Source: Saccharopolyspora endophytica (GTDB taxonomy: Bacteria > Actinomycetota > Actinomycetes > Mycobacteriales > Pseudonocardiaceae). Taken from it: 64,000 nucleotides of DNA. The translations under genes were made by a program, and so were the position numbers. Numbering within the stretch: position 1 is the stretch's first letter; the number at the start of each line of letters is the position of its first letter. A model generated the notes under the pieces. That model was not told where the DNA came from, did not search any database, and saw nothing but the letters and a program-made list of their open reading frames with translations. This document shows positions 35,647 to 44,760 of this stretch, piece after piece. Where the stretch lies: the NCBI RefSeq assembly GCF_018070075.1, contig NZ_JAGPXE010000003.1:496001-560000 (forward strand), read 5' to 3'.

Positions 35647-36201
35647 TCACCCGCCGGAATCCTCCTCGGGAGTCGAGTCCTCCGAACTCGGAGCCTCCTC
35701 CGATGACCCGGGGTCCGGCTCGACCGAGCTCGTGTCCGGTTCCGGGGGCTGCAACTCCGGCGACTCGGGCGGAGATGTCTCCGGCTCCTCCACCTCGGAC
35801 TCGACCGACGAGGGCGGTTCCGAGGGCGAACTCGTCGACAGCGGGACCGGCACTTCGTACGGCACCGGCACGGGTACCGGGACAGGAACCGGGATCGGGC
35901 CGTCGGCGCACAGCCGGAGGTAGCTGTGGACGTCGGCGGGGTCGTAGAAGTCCCACCACTCCGGATCGTCGCAGTGACGATCCGCGCTCTCCCGGACCAC
36001 GAGACCGCACTGGGCCTTGGTCCTCTCGCTCATCCGCGCCGGATCGGTCCCGCAGTCGTCGCGCTGCTTTTCGACCGGTGCTCGCGGCGGTGCAGGCGGC
36101 GTCGGGACCTCGACGTACACGGTCCGGGGCAGCTGCCCCGCAGAGCACCCGATGAGCAACGCGGCAGCCGCGACACCTCCTGCCAAGGCCGCTGCGTACA
36201 T
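35647..36201 (-). CDS. Acidic, repeat-containing lipoprotein
   Basis: A 184-residue exported lipoprotein: core AAALAGGVAAAALLIGC with a canonical LIGC lipobox near residue 18. The central part has four Cys and the block DDPEWWDFYDPADVHSYLRL. A PVPVPVPVPVPYEVPVP repeat follows, then a Ser/Glu/Pro-rich acidic tail. The repeat may span the cell wall. No known domain recognised. GGGGG lies 7 bases before the ATG at 36201. It lies beside the fused ECF sigma factor and may belong to its regulon (inference). Confidence 0.7.
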   Translation of the reverse strand: MYAAALAGGVAAAALLIGCSAGQLPRTVYVEVPTPPAPPRAPVEKQRDDCGTDPARMSERTKAQCGLVVRESADRHCDDPEWWDFYDPADVHSYLRLCADGPIPVPVPVPVPVPYEVPVPLSTSSPSEPPSSVESEVEEPETSPPESPELQPPEPDTSSVEPDPGSSEEAPSSEDSTPEEDSGG

Positions 36202-36326
36202 CACGCACCCCCAGGAATTCCGCGGTGGACGACCAACCACCCGGGGTCCACGTTACGTCGCCGCATCACAGGTGCCCCGGGACCAAAGCCCCTGGTCGGA
36301 GCTCGATGATCCGGAGCCCAATGACA

Positions 36327-36359
36327 GCGGGAACTCGGGCTCGCAGCCGGAGTTCCCGC
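36327..36359. terminator. Perfect 10-bp stem-loop
   Basis: GCGGGAACTC (36327-36336) pairs exactly with GAGTTCCCGC (36350-36359), 13-base loop. Lies in the space between the two divergent lipoprotein genes, so it is likelier a leader structure or operator than a terminator. Confidence 0.45.
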
Positions 36360-36368
36360 GCTTCGAGG

Positions 36369-36404
36369 GGGATGCGGACTCATCGCGACCTCACCCCGCA
36401 TCCC
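36369..36404. promoter_or_regulatory. Second stem-loop upstream of small lipoprotein gene
   Basis: GGGATGCGG (36369-36377) pairs exactly with CCGCATCCC (36396-36404), loop of 18 bases, 34 bases before the start of the next gene. Two perfect stems in 80 bases suggest a structured leader. Confidence 0.4.
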
Positions 36405-36438
36405 GCTCGTCCACCCCACCACCCGGAAGGACCCCGCC

Positions 36439-36855
36439 ATGCGCCGCCGGCTCCGCACCACCGCCGCTGCGCTCGCACTGCTGAGCGCACCGGCGCTGAC
36501 GGCGTGCGTGACCTACCTGCCCGCTGCGCCGACGATCACGATCCCGGTGCCGGAAGCGCCCGTCGCACCCGCAGCGCCCTACGAGGTTCCGCAGCCGAGC
36601 GCGGGCCGCACGAGCGGTTGCGTGGCCTCCTACGAGACCGCGCAGTCCCATGTGGACATCTGCGGATCGGCAGGATCGCTGTACTACTACGGATCCAGCG
36701 ACAGCGGGTCGATCACGCTGCGCGCCTACACCAGCGGAAGCGGGTACGCGACCGAGAGCAACGACGGGCACGTGTACCACGTCGACGACTCCGCGCTGAC
36801 CATCGCCCGACACGGCACGATCATCTCCTCCCAGTCGGTGCTGTCCTCCAGCTGA
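36439..36855 (+). CDS. Small lipoprotein with Pro-rich linker
   Basis: A 138-residue exported lipoprotein: MRRRLRTTAAALALLSAPAL followed by a TAC lipobox near residue 23. A Pro/Ala linker (about 27-55) leads to a small C-terminal domain with two Cys (SGCVASYE, VDICGSAG), YYYGSSDSGSITLRAY and GHVYHVDDSALTIARHG. Not recognised. GGAAGGA is 7 bases before the ATG. It shares the TVYVEVPTPP/TITIPVPEAP style of linker with the divergent lipoprotein, which hints at a related role. Confidence 0.68.
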   Translation: MRRRLRTTAAALALLSAPALTACVTYLPAAPTITIPVPEAPVAPAAPYEVPQPSAGRTSGCVASYETAQSHVDICGSAGSLYYYGSSDSGSITLRAYTSGSGYATESNDGHVYHVDDSALTIARHGTIISSQSVLSSS

Positions 36856-36917
36856 CCGGCTGCGCAGGTCGGTGGCCGCGTCCGAGCACCCGCCTGCAGC
36901 GTCCTCGGGGACCTGAC

Positions 36918-37166
36918 ATGGGCGTTCCACTGCTCGAATGGATCGGGGTCCCCGTCGAGCTGGGCGGCTACGAGTTCTCCCCGCGCCAGGCGCTGGAGAC
37001 CATCGCCGAGGTCGCGGCGCTGCGTCCTGCAGCGCTCCTTCCGCGATCTGCACGGAGGCACCCAGCACGTGACCTCGGGACCGGGCGTGCGCAGAACTGC
37101 GGCAAGCTGCTCGCCGGCCTCTCGGACGGTCACCGGCAGTTCCTGGATCTCGTCGAGAGCGACTGA
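36918..37166 (+). CDS. Possible small protein, unrecognised
   Basis: An 82-codon frame starting MGVPLLEWIGVPVELGGYEF. A GGGGACC stretch stands before the ATG. The N-terminal third looks protein-like, but the second half (LLPRSARRHPARDLGTGRA) looks like a random GC-rich frame, so it may be a truncated or shifted gene. Weak call. Confidence 0.28.
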   Translation: MGVPLLEWIGVPVELGGYEFSPRQALETIAEVAALRPAALLPRSARRHPARDLGTGRAQNCGKLLAGLSDGHRQFLDLVESD

Positions 37167-37443
37167 CCTTGACCGCTTTCGCGCAGCTCAGCGGCTACGT
37201 CACGATGAGTGACCGGTGGCGGCCGAACGGGTGCAATCCAGCGGAATCCGGGCGCGCCGGACATCAGCGCTTAACTTCTGCTCCGGCCGCTGTCAGATTG
37301 AGCCCAGCACTCGGGTGCGCGGGCATGCCCACCTCGCCGGCGGTCGACCGAACGGATCAACGGTCCCGACGCCGTTCGGGGCAGGCGGAGGGAATCTCCT
37401 GCCCGCGACGCATTAGGATGATCGGCCGCGAGGGGGCGCTGGT

Positions 37444-37731
37444 TTGAACACCGCACAGGTCCACCGGAAGGCACGGCGCAGGCAGCACTCCCGCGGCAGG
37501 CACAACACGCGCCCGACCGCCACCCGCCCCTGGGTGGGGCGCCCGCTGCCCGCTCGCCCCGGCACCTCCCCGATCCGCACGCCGCTGCCGGTCACCCCGG
37601 CCGCGCCACCGCCCAAACCTGAGCCCACCCGAGGAACCACCATGACCGCACGTCACGCCGAGCTGATCACGGCGACGCTGTCCATCACCACCTTCCTCGC
37701 GGTCGGTGCGATGTGGATCGGCTACTTCTAG
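37444..37731 (+). CDS. Small tail-anchored membrane protein (internal start at 37642 possible)
   Basis: A 95-codon frame from a TTG at 37444, seven bases after GAGGGGGC and 25 bases after a TAGGAT -10-like hexamer. The first 65 residues are basic and Pro-rich; the end is one membrane helix, TATLSITTFLAVGAMWIGYF. An ATG at 37642 with its own GAGGAACCACC site would give a 29-residue membrane peptide alone. Which start is used is unclear. Not recognised. A terminator hairpin follows at 37758. Confidence 0.5.
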   Translation: MNTAQVHRKARRRQHSRGRHNTRPTATRPWVGRPLPARPGTSPIRTPLPVTPAAPPPKPEPTRGTTMTARHAELITATLSITTFLAVGAMWIGYF

Positions 37732-37757
37732 GAACCGTTGAGGACCCGCTTCGCGCA

Positions 37758-37783
37758 GCGGTGCGGGCCGAGTCCCGCACCGC
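37758..37783. terminator. Hairpin between small membrane protein and LacI gene
   Basis: GCGGTGCGGG (37758-37767) pairs exactly with CCCGCACCGC (37774-37783), six-base loop, between two convergent stops. Probable bidirectional terminator. Confidence 0.75.
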
Positions 37784-37800
37784 GCCTTCTCGTCCGGCTC

Positions 37801-38796
37801 CTAGCGGCTGACGCGAGTTGAGTCGCGGACGACCAGCTCCGGCTGGAACACCAGCTGGCGGTGCCGGATCGGCTCACCCGAGGTTTCCGCGATGAGCAGT
37901 TCCGCCGCCGTGCGGCCGAGCTTGCGCGCGGGCTGGCGCACCGAGGTCAGCGGCACCGCCGCGGCCCCGGCGAACTCGATGTCGTCGTAGCCGACGATCG
38001 CCATCTCCTCCGGCACCCGCACACCCGCGGCCACCATCGCCTGCAGCAGGCCCAGCGCGAGCAGGTCGTTGGCGCAGAACACGGCCGTCGGGCGCGGGCT
38101 CATCCCCAGCAGCCGCGCACCCGCGTCGCGTCCCGACGCGACGTCCAGCGCGGAGGACTCCAGCACCGACAGGCGCGCGCCGGTGCCTTCCAGCGCCGAT
38201 CGGGCGCCCGACTCGCGGTCCCGGCACTGCGCGAGCATCGACGGGCCGTTGACCATCGCGATCTCGCGGTGCCCGGTCTCGGCCAGGTGGCGCGCCGCCA
38301 GCGCTCCCCCGGTCACGTCGTCGACGGCGACCGAGCTGCCCTGCACCTCCGGCACGGTGCGGTCGACGAACACGTAGGGGATGCGGCTGCGGGCGAAGGT
38401 CCGCAGCCGCTCGCCGGTCGTGTCCACCGGGGACAGCAGCAGTCCGCGCACTCGCTGCTCGGCCAGCATCGACAGGTAGGAGGACTCCAGGTCGACGCGC
38501 TGGCCGCTGTTGCAGGTGATCACGTTGAGCCCGGCCTCGTGAGCGGCTTCCTCGGCTCCTCGGGCGAGGTCGACGAAGAACGGGTTGGCCAGGTCGAGCA
38601 CGAGCAGCGCCATGATGCGACTGCTTCCGGCGCGCAGCTGCCGAGCCGACTCGTCGCGGACGTAGCCGAGCTCCTCGATCGCCGACTGCACCCGCCGCCG
38701 CGTCTCGTCCGACACCAGCTGCGGGCGGTTGACCACATTGGACACCGTGCCGATGGAAACCCCGGCCAGCCGCGCGACGTCCTTGATTCCGACCAT
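37801..38796 (-). CDS. LacI-family transcriptional regulator
   Basis: A 331-residue LacI/GalR repressor. Helix-turn-helix and hinge: IKDVARLAGVSIGTVSNVVN, PQLVSDETRRRVQSAIEELG, YVRDESARQLRAGSS. The periplasmic-binding-like ligand domain follows (DLANPFFVDLARGAEEAAHE, VDRTVPEVQGSSVAVDD, ANDLLALGLLQAM, AIVGYDDIEFAGAAAVPLTS). It would bind a sugar effector; the target is not obvious, as no sugar operon adjoins it. The xylan genes 6-12 kb away are possible targets. Confidence 0.92.
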   Translation of the reverse strand: MVGIKDVARLAGVSIGTVSNVVNRPQLVSDETRRRVQSAIEELGYVRDESARQLRAGSSRIMALLVLDLANPFFVDLARGAEEAAHEAGLNVITCNSGQRVDLESSYLSMLAEQRVRGLLLSPVDTTGERLRTFARSRIPYVFVDRTVPEVQGSSVAVDDVTGGALAARHLAETGHREIAMVNGPSMLAQCRDRESGARSALEGTGARLSVLESSALDVASGRDAGARLLGMSPRPTAVFCANDLLALGLLQAMVAAGVRVPEEMAIVGYDDIEFAGAAAVPLTSVRQPARKLGRTAAELLIAETSGEPIRHRQLVFQPELVVRDSTRVSR

Positions 38797-38837
38797 GCTC
38801 AGACCTCACTCACAGACTTCCGTGAGCCTAGTCCGCC

Positions 38838-38872
38838 GGTGCCGGGCCCGGCGCGCGGCCGGGCCCGGCACC
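38838..38872. terminator. Perfect 15-bp hairpin after acyl-CoA ligase
   Basis: GGTGCCGGGCCCGGC (38838-38852) pairs exactly with 38858-38872 around GCGCG, two bases beyond the ligase stop on the minus strand. Strong terminator before the LacI gene promoter. Confidence 0.85.
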
Positions 38873-38874
38873 GC

Positions 38875-40368
38875 TCACACCTCGCGGGGCATCTCCTTGA
38901 CCTCGCGGCGCAGGATCTTGCCCGTCGGCCCCTTCGGCAGCTCCGGGACCAGCCAGACCTCGCGCGGGTACTTGTAGGCGGCGATGCGCTGCTTGACGAA
39001 CTCGCGCAGCTCGTCCTCGGTGGCGTCCTGGCCGGGCTTGAGCGACACGGCCGCGCCGACCTCCTCGCCGAGGTCGGAGTGCTTGACGCCGACCACCGCC
39101 GCCTCGGCGACCGCCGGGTGCTCGTAGAGCACCTCCTCGACCTCGCGCGGGTAGACGTTGTAGCCGCCGCGGATGATCAGGTCCTTCTTGCGGTCGACGA
39201 TGAAGTAGTAGCCGTCGGCGTCCTTGGTGGCGATGTCGCCGGTGTGGAACCAGCCGTCCTTGATCGCCTCCGCAGTGGCCTCCGGACGGCCCCAGTAGCC
39301 CTTCATCACGTTCTCGCCGCGGATGACGATCTCGCCGGGCTCGTCGAGGCCGACCTCGTTGCCGTCGAGGTCGACGACCTTCATCTCGCAGCCGCGCACC
39401 GGCAGCCCGATGGACCCGGGCTTGCGCTCGTAGCCGGGCTGGTTGAACGAGGCCACCGGCGAGGTCTCCGACAGGCCGTAGCCCTCCAGCACCTGGCAGT
39501 CGAACTTCGCCTCGAACCCGCGCAGCACCTCCACCGGCATCGCCGAACCACCGGTCGCGCAGGTGCGCAGCGAGCTCATGTCGGCGCCGTCGGCGTCGGG
39601 GTGGTTGAGCATCGCGGCGTACATGGTGGGCACGCCCTCGAAGATGGTGACCCCGTCGCGCGGCACGATCTGCAGGGCCTTCCCCGGGTCGAACCGCGGC
39701 AGCAGGGTCAGGCAGGCGCCGACCATCACCGAGGTGTTGAGCGCGCAGGTCAAGCCGAAGACGTGGAACAGCGGCAGGCAGCCCATCACCACGTCGTCCG
39801 GGGTGAGCTCGAACAGCGTCTCCACCGCCATCTCGGCGTTGGAGGCGAGGTTGTGGTGGGTCAGCTCGGCGCCCTTGGGCTTGCCGGTGGTTCCCGAGGT
39901 GTAGAGCAGCACGGCGGTGTCGGAGTCGGTGCGCTCGACGGGTTCGGTGATCGGCTCGCCACCGAGTTCGAGCGGGCCGACCGCGCCCACCACGACACCC
40001 GGGATCCCCACCTCCGCGGCAGCGGCCGGCACCGCGTCGCCGCCGCCGTCCCAGCCGTAGACCAGCGACATCTGCGAGTCGCGCAGGTAGTACTCGACCT
40101 CGCGGGCCTTGAGCAGCGGGTTCATCGGCACCACGGTCGCCCCGGCCAGCAGGGCGCCGTAGAACAGGATCGGGAAAGCGGGAACGTTCGGGAACACCAA
40201 GCCGACTCGGTCGCCGGGTGAGATGCCGCGTTCCCGCAGGTCACCGGCCACGGCGGCGGCCGAGGCGTGGAGCTGGGCGTAGCTGAGCACGTGCTCGTCG
40301 AGACGGACCGCGGGCCGGTCGCCGTGCCGCTGAGCGGACGCGACCAGGTTCGCTGCCAGGTTCGTCAT
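38875..40368 (-). CDS. Long-chain fatty-acid-CoA ligase (AMP-forming)
   Basis: A 497-residue ANL-superfamily adenylating enzyme. Motifs: [19 protein letters not shown] (ATP loop, about residue 160), [50 protein letters not shown], and the C-terminal catalytic Lys in [14 protein letters not shown]. It activates a carboxylic acid, probably a medium- or long-chain fatty acid, to its CoA thioester. The start at 40368 ([10 protein letters not shown]) fits the family N-terminus better than the upstream ATG at 40473. Followed by a strong hairpin. Confidence 0.9.
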   Translation of the reverse strand: MTNLAANLVASAQRHGDRPAVRLDEHVLSYAQLHASAAAVAGDLRERGISPGDRVGLVFPNVPAFPILFYGALLAGATVVPMNPLLKAREVEYYLRDSQMSLVYGWDGGGDAVPAAAAEVGIPGVVVGAVGPLELGGEPITEPVERTDSDTAVLLYTSGTTGKPKGAELTHHNLASNAEMAVETLFELTPDDVVMGCLPLFHVFGLTCALNTSVMVGACLTLLPRFDPGKALQIVPRDGVTIFEGVPTMYAAMLNHPDADGADMSSLRTCATGGSAMPVEVLRGFEAKFDCQVLEGYGLSETSPVASFNQPGYERKPGSIGLPVRGCEMKVVDLDGNEVGLDEPGEIVIRGENVMKGYWGRPEATAEAIKDGWFHTGDIATKDADGYYFIVDRKKDLIIRGGYNVYPREVEEVLYEHPAVAEAAVVGVKHSDLGEEVGAAVSLKPGQDATEDELREFVKQRIAAYKYPREVWLVPELPKGPTGKILRREVKEMPREV

Positions 40369-40542
40369 GTTCCGTTCCCGTCGTCGTTGAGGTGGTTCGG
40401 AGCAGGCGAGATCATCGATCCCCAGCAAATCGTCCATGTTCCGCAGCCCGGTGGCAATCGTTCGGGTGTACATTTCGGTAACACGTAGTCGTCATACCTG
40501 CGACAATGCACCGAACGGCGGAGCACTTGCGCTTCGGGCGCC

Positions 40543-41235
40543 TCAGAGGAGCTGGGCGGCGAGTTCGGCGATCGTCGCGGCCTGGAGGTCGAACTCGTCC
40601 TCTTCGGCCGGTTCGCCTTCGCCTTCCCTGGCGATGTAGGCGGTGGCCATGCCCTGCTCCGCGGCGGCGCGCAGGTCCCACGGGTGGGAGGCCACCATCA
40701 GGGCCTGACCGGGTTCGACGCGCATGAGCTCCAGCGCCTTGCGGTAGACCGACGGGTCCGGCTTGTAGGCGCCGACGAGCTCCGAAGACAGGGCGAACGC
40801 CCAGCGCAGACCGCCGCGACGGGTGATCTCGGCCAGCGCGAGCATGGTCGTGTTGGACAGGGCGACGACGTTGAACCGGTCGGCCAGCGCGCCGACACCG
40901 GGCGCGGCGTCCGGCCAGGGCTTGGGGCGCAGACCTTCCGCGGCGAGCGCGGCGAGCGCGTCCTCGCCGAGCGAGACGTCGGCGGCCTTGACCGCGTGCT
41001 CCAGGGCCTCGCGGTTGAGCTCGTCCATCGGCCGGTACTCGCCGCCGGCCGCCTCGGACAGCAGCTCGTCGAGCCTGGTCAGCCAGGCGTTCGCGAGCGC
41101 GTCGCCTCTCTCCTCCGGTTCACCTGCCTCCCCGAGCGCGTCCTGGACCGCGGCGCGGATCGAACCTCGTTCGTCGACAACGGTTCCCAGGACATCGAAG
41201 ATCAGCACGGACAGGCGAGAGACATCGAGCGACAC
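40543..41235 (-). CDS. HAD-superfamily hydrolase, haloacid dehalogenase type II-like
   Basis: A 230-residue HAD hydrolase. Nucleophile motif LIFDVLGTVVDE (Asp, with Val in place of the second acidic residue, as in 2-haloacid dehalogenases), motif II VVALSNTT, motif III Lys in AYKPDPSVYRKAL, and motif IV MVASHPWDLRAA. The second-Asp replacement and HPWDLRAA favour a dehalogenase-type enzyme over a phosphatase. Natural substrate unknown. Confidence 0.83.
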   Translation of the reverse strand: MSLDVSRLSVLIFDVLGTVVDERGSIRAAVQDALGEAGEPEERGDALANAWLTRLDELLSEAAGGEYRPMDELNREALEHAVKAADVSLGEDALAALAAEGLRPKPWPDAAPGVGALADRFNVVALSNTTMLALAEITRRGGLRWAFALSSELVGAYKPDPSVYRKALELMRVEPGQALMVASHPWDLRAAAEQGMATAYIAREGEGEPAEEDEFDLQAATIAELAAQLL

Positions 41236-41358
41236 CGGGTGATCATGCCTGTTCGGAACGCAAGATCACACCCCTTCGGGTGAACACGGTTCGATCTCGA
41301 GTCAGTAGCCGAAGCAGCATAAGGCGGAAGCCATTCGGCCACTTCGCTGCGCAGCCGC

Positions 41359-41832
41359 TCACGAGGTGCGGGCGGCGACCTCCAGCAATCCCCGCATGCG
41401 GGTGGTCATCGCCTCGTGCAAGGAGATGGCGGTGCTGGTGCGCTCGACTCCGTCGATGCCGAGGATCTCGTTGGTGATCCGGTTCAGGTCCTGCGTGTCG
41501 CGAGCCACGACCTTGACCATCAGGTCGGCGTCGCCGGAGGTCGCGTGGATCTCGATCACCTCGGGCAGCTCGCGCAGCGCGGTGGTGGTCACCGGCTGCT
41601 TGGTCTGGCTGATCTGCATCGACACGAAGGCCACCAGGTCGTAGCCGAGCGCCACCGGGTCGACGCGTCGGCTGAAGTCGCCGATGACGCCGTTGTGGCC
41701 CAGCTTGCGCAGCCGCGCGTGCACGGTGTTGCGCGCGACGCCGAGCTCGCGGGACAGGCCGAGGATGGTCAGGTCCGGATCGTCGTCGAGCGCGAGCAGG
41801 ATTCGGGCGTCGAGGGCATCGATCTCGTTCAC
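41359..41832 (-). CDS. Lrp/AsnC-family transcriptional regulator
   Basis: A 157-residue regulator: winged helix in NEIDALDARILLALDDDPDL and LSRELGVARNTVHARLRKLG, then the RAM effector domain (LGYDLVAFVSMQI, VIEIHATSGDADLMVKVVAR, IDGVERTSTAISL). GTG at 41832 has GGAG ten bases before it; GTG at 41841 is the alternative. The frame upstream of that is non-coding. Divergent to the YitT gene; Lrp proteins commonly regulate the gene they face, here a membrane protein. Confidence 0.85.
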   Translation of the reverse strand: MNEIDALDARILLALDDDPDLTILGLSRELGVARNTVHARLRKLGHNGVIGDFSRRVDPVALGYDLVAFVSMQISQTKQPVTTTALRELPEVIEIHATSGDADLMVKVVARDTQDLNRITNEILGIDGVERTSTAISLHEAMTTRMRGLLEVAARTS

Positions 41833-42050
41833 CAGCGGCACGCTCCGGGAGGTCGGTGGTCGCCGCGCGTTCTGGGCGCGCCGGCGAAACCCCAGGTCAG
41901 ATGTGGTGCCCGACACAACGACCGAGAACCGTGTGACGAGCACCTGCGGATTGAGCACTCTGCCACACCCGCGCGGTCGTTCGCGAATTCTGTCGCAGCC
42001 GCGAAGGGCTGTGTTGCCTGTTGTGCTGTGCTGACCCGACCATTTCGAGC

Positions 42051-42716
42051 ATGCCTGCGCAGACCGCGACCTCGACCCCCGTGACCGCACCGCCCAACGC
42101 CGCCGAGATCCGGCAGCCGACCGCGGTACCGCACACCCGCACCGAGGACGTGCTCGGTCTGCTCACGGGCACCTTCGTGGTCTCGCTCGGCCTGCACCTG
42201 CTCAAGTCGAGCCAGATCGTCACCGGTGGAACCGCCGGGCTGTCACTGCTGCTCAGCTACGGGCTGCCGGTTCCCTTCGGGGTGCTGTTCCTCCTGGTCA
42301 ACCTGCCGTTCATGGCGCTGGCGGTGGCCAAGAAGGGCCGCCGGTTCGCGGTGCGCTCGCTGATCTCGATCGCGCTGGTCTCGGCGTTCGCCCCGCTGCA
42401 CGCGCAGCTGTTCGGAGCCCTGCACCTGCCGCAGGTCTACGCGGCGGTCAGCGGCAACCTGCTCATCGGCATCGGGCTGCTGATCGTGTTCCGGCACGAC
42501 TCCAGCCTCGGCGGGTTCAACGTCGTCGCCCTGATCGCCCAGGAACGCCTGCGGTGGCGGGCGGGCTACGTGCAGATGGCGCTGGACGTGCTGGTGATCA
42601 TCGCCGCGCTGCTCGTCGTCTCGCCCATCGCGGTGGTGATCTCGGCGCTGGGCGCGGTGCTGCTCAACGGAGTCCTCGCGCTCAACCACCGCCCTGGGCG
42701 CTACCTGGGGGCGTGA
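42051..42716 (+). CDS. YitT-family membrane protein
   Basis: A 221-residue membrane protein with five to six helices after a 40-residue cytosolic lead. Typical segments: LLTGTFVVSLGLHLLKSSQI, VTGGTAGLSLLLSYG, PFGVLFLLVNLPF, GNLLIGIGLLIVFRH and SSLGGFNVVAL. The C-terminal regulatory domain of long YitT proteins is absent. Function of the family is unknown, possibly transport. No clear ribosome-binding site before the ATG, so a leaderless transcript is possible. Confidence 0.8.
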   Translation: MPAQTATSTPVTAPPNAAEIRQPTAVPHTRTEDVLGLLTGTFVVSLGLHLLKSSQIVTGGTAGLSLLLSYGLPVPFGVLFLLVNLPFMALAVAKKGRRFAVRSLISIALVSAFAPLHAQLFGALHLPQVYAAVSGNLLIGIGLLIVFRHDSSLGGFNVVALIAQERLRWRAGYVQMALDVLVIIAALLVVSPIAVVISALGAVLLNGVLALNHRPGRYLGA

Positions 42717-42845
42717 TCGCGCGAAAGCGGCGCTGCCGTCGGCGAAGACCGTCGGGCTCGGGTTCGCACACCGCGGATCGGATCTTGGAGCGTGGTAGCT
42801 TTCCCGCGTTGACGAGGCATCGTGCGAATTGCTGCGGAGGCTCGC

Positions 42846-43499
42846 GTGAGCACCGAACTTCCTGACTTCGACGCCGTCTACCGGGGCGAGTCGCCGGTGA
42901 CCGAAGACGCGCGCGTGCCGTGGAACATCGGTGTGCCGCAGCCGGCCATCGCCGAGGTCATCGAGCGCGGTGACATCGCCGGGCCGGTCCTCGACGCCGG
43001 GTGCGGCGTCGGCGTCACCAGTCGGGACCTGGCCGCGCGCGGCTTCGAGGTGTTGGGCGTGGACCTGTCCGAGACCGCCATCGCGCAAGCCGAGGCGGCC
43101 CGCGACGAACGGCACGCCACGGCGACGTTCGAGGTCGGCGACATCACCGAGCTCTCCGGCCACGACGGGCACTTCGGCACGGTCATCGACAGCACCCTGT
43201 TCCACTCCATGCCCGTCGAGAGCCGCGCCCCCTACGTCGCCGCCATCGCCCGCGCGGCCCGCGAGGGCGCACGGCTGCACATGCTGGTGTTCGACAAGGG
43301 CGCGTTCCCGGAAGGCGGCGGACCCCACGCCGTGGACGCCGACGAACTGCGCGCGGCGGTCGCCGAGCACTGGACGATCGACTCGATCGAGCCGAGCACC
43401 ATCGCAGGTTTCCTGCCCGCAGCGGTCGGCACCCACCACCCGGCCGACGAGGCGGGACGCGCGCTCGTCCCGGCCCACTTCCTCACCGCGCACCGCTGA
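42846..43499 (+). CDS. Class I SAM-dependent methyltransferase
   Basis: A 217-residue Rossmann-type methyltransferase: motif I VLDAGCGVGVTSRDLAARG near residue 50, acidic post-I loop GVDLSETAIAQAE, motif II-like VGDITELS, and FGTVIDSTLFHSM. Start is a GTG five bases after GGAGG. Substrate unknown; related proteins act on thiols or small metabolites. Seven bases separate it from the next gene, so the two are likely co-transcribed. Confidence 0.85.
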   Translation: MSTELPDFDAVYRGESPVTEDARVPWNIGVPQPAIAEVIERGDIAGPVLDAGCGVGVTSRDLAARGFEVLGVDLSETAIAQAEAARDERHATATFEVGDITELSGHDGHFGTVIDSTLFHSMPVESRAPYVAAIARAAREGARLHMLVFDKGAFPEGGGPHAVDADELRAAVAEHWTIDSIEPSTIAGFLPAAVGTHHPADEAGRALVPAHFLTAHR

Positions 43500-43506
43500 T
43501 CCGGTC

Positions 43507-44760
43507 GTGACGACGAACCCGCAGTCCTCGGGCGCTCCGCTGGCACGTCGGTTGGGCACCGTGGATGCGACCGCGATCGGCCTGGGCTCGATGCTGGGAG
43601 CCGGGGTGTTCGCGGTGTTCGCTCCCGCCGCTGCTGCCGCCGGTAGCGGACTGCTGTTCGCGCTGGTCATCGCCGGGTTCATCGCCTACTGCAACGCCAC
43701 GAGCTCGGCGCAGCTCGCGGCGGTCCACCCGGCTTCGGGTGGCACCTACGTCTACGGCCGCGTCCGGCTGGGCCACTGGTGGGGTTTCACCGCCGGGTGG
43801 GGTTTCGTGATCGGGAAGACGGCCAGCTGCGCAGCGATGGCGCTGACCTTCGCCGCCTACGCCGCACCGGGTTTCGAGCGTCCGGCCGCCGCGCTGGCGG
43901 TCGCGGTGCTCGCCGCCGTGAACTGCGTCGGCATCACCCGCACCGCCGCGCTGACCAGGATCCTGCTGGTGCTGGTGCTGGTCGTGCTCGCGGGTTCGGC
44001 CGCGCTGCTCTACCCGTCCGCCGGGCCCCTCAGTGCGCACGACTGGCTGCCGCACGGGCCGCTCGGCGTGCTGCAGGCGTCCGGCCTGCTGTTCTTCGCC
44101 TTCGCCGGATACGCCCGCATCGCCACCCTCGGTGAGGAGGTCCGCGACCCGGCGCGCACCATCCCGCGTGCGATCCTGCTGGCCCTGCCGATCGCCGCCG
44201 TGACCTACGGCGTCGTCGGACTCGCCGTGCTGCTGGTCCTCGGACCGCACGCCCTGGCCGCGAGCACCGCGCCGATCGCCGACGCGCTCGCCGCGGCCGG
44301 GTACGCGCAGTTGACCCCGGTGGTGCGGATCGGCGCGGCAGCGGCCAGCCTCGGCGCGCTGCTCGCGCTGATCGCCGGTGTCGGGCGCACGGGACTGGCG
44401 ATGGCCCGCGAGGGCGACCTGCCCCACTACCTCGCAGCGGTGCACCCGCGCTTCCAGGTCCCGCACCACGCCGAGCTGACCGTCGCCGTGGTGGTGATCG
44501 CACTCGTGCTCACCACCGACCTGCGCGGGGCGATCGGGTTCTCCAGCTTCGGCGTGCTGGTGTACTACGCGATCGCCAACGCCTCCGCCTTCACCCAGCC
44601 ACCGACCGAGCGCCGGTGGCCGAAGGCGCTCAACGCCGCCGGGCTGGCGGGGTGCCTCCTGCTGGCCGCGACGTTGCCCTGGACCTCGGTGGTCGCAGGA
44701 CTGGCGGTGTTCACCGTCGGGCTCGGCCTGCGCCTGCTCAGCAGGGCACGCTCGGGCTGA
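43507..44760 (+). CDS. APC-superfamily amino acid permease
   Basis: A 417-residue membrane transporter with about 12 helices. The first helix has the glycine-rich substrate motif ATAIGLGSMLGAGVFAVFAP, followed by SAQLAAVHPASGGTYVYGRV; helix 6 region LLFFAFAGYARIATLGEEVR carries the conserved GEE-like turn. GTG start. The gene end overlaps the end of the convergent AfsR-type gene by 23 bases. Substrate class (amino acid or amine) by family only. Confidence 0.85.
   Translation: MTTNPQSSGAPLARRLGTVDATAIGLGSMLGAGVFAVFAPAAAAAGSGLLFALVIAGFIAYCNATSSAQLAAVHPASGGTYVYGRVRLGHWWGFTAGWGFVIGKTASCAAMALTFAAYAAPGFERPAAALAVAVLAAVNCVGITRTAALTRILLVLVLVVLAGSAALLYPSAGPLSAHDWLPHGPLGVLQASGLLFFAFAGYARIATLGEEVRDPARTIPRAILLALPIAAVTYGVVGLAVLLVLGPHALAASTAPIADALAAAGYAQLTPVVRIGAAAASLGALLALIAGVGRTGLAMAREGDLPHYLAAVHPRFQVPHHAELTVAVVVIALVLTTDLRGAIGFSSFGVLVYYAIANASAFTQPPTERRWPKALNAAGLAGCLLLAATLPWTSVVAGLAVFTVGLGLRLLSRARSG

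Noticed and set aside
37861-40221. Long plus-strand frame of 786 codons
   Set aside because: Antisense to the LacI regulator and acyl-CoA ligase, with His/Arg/Gly-rich shadow composition.
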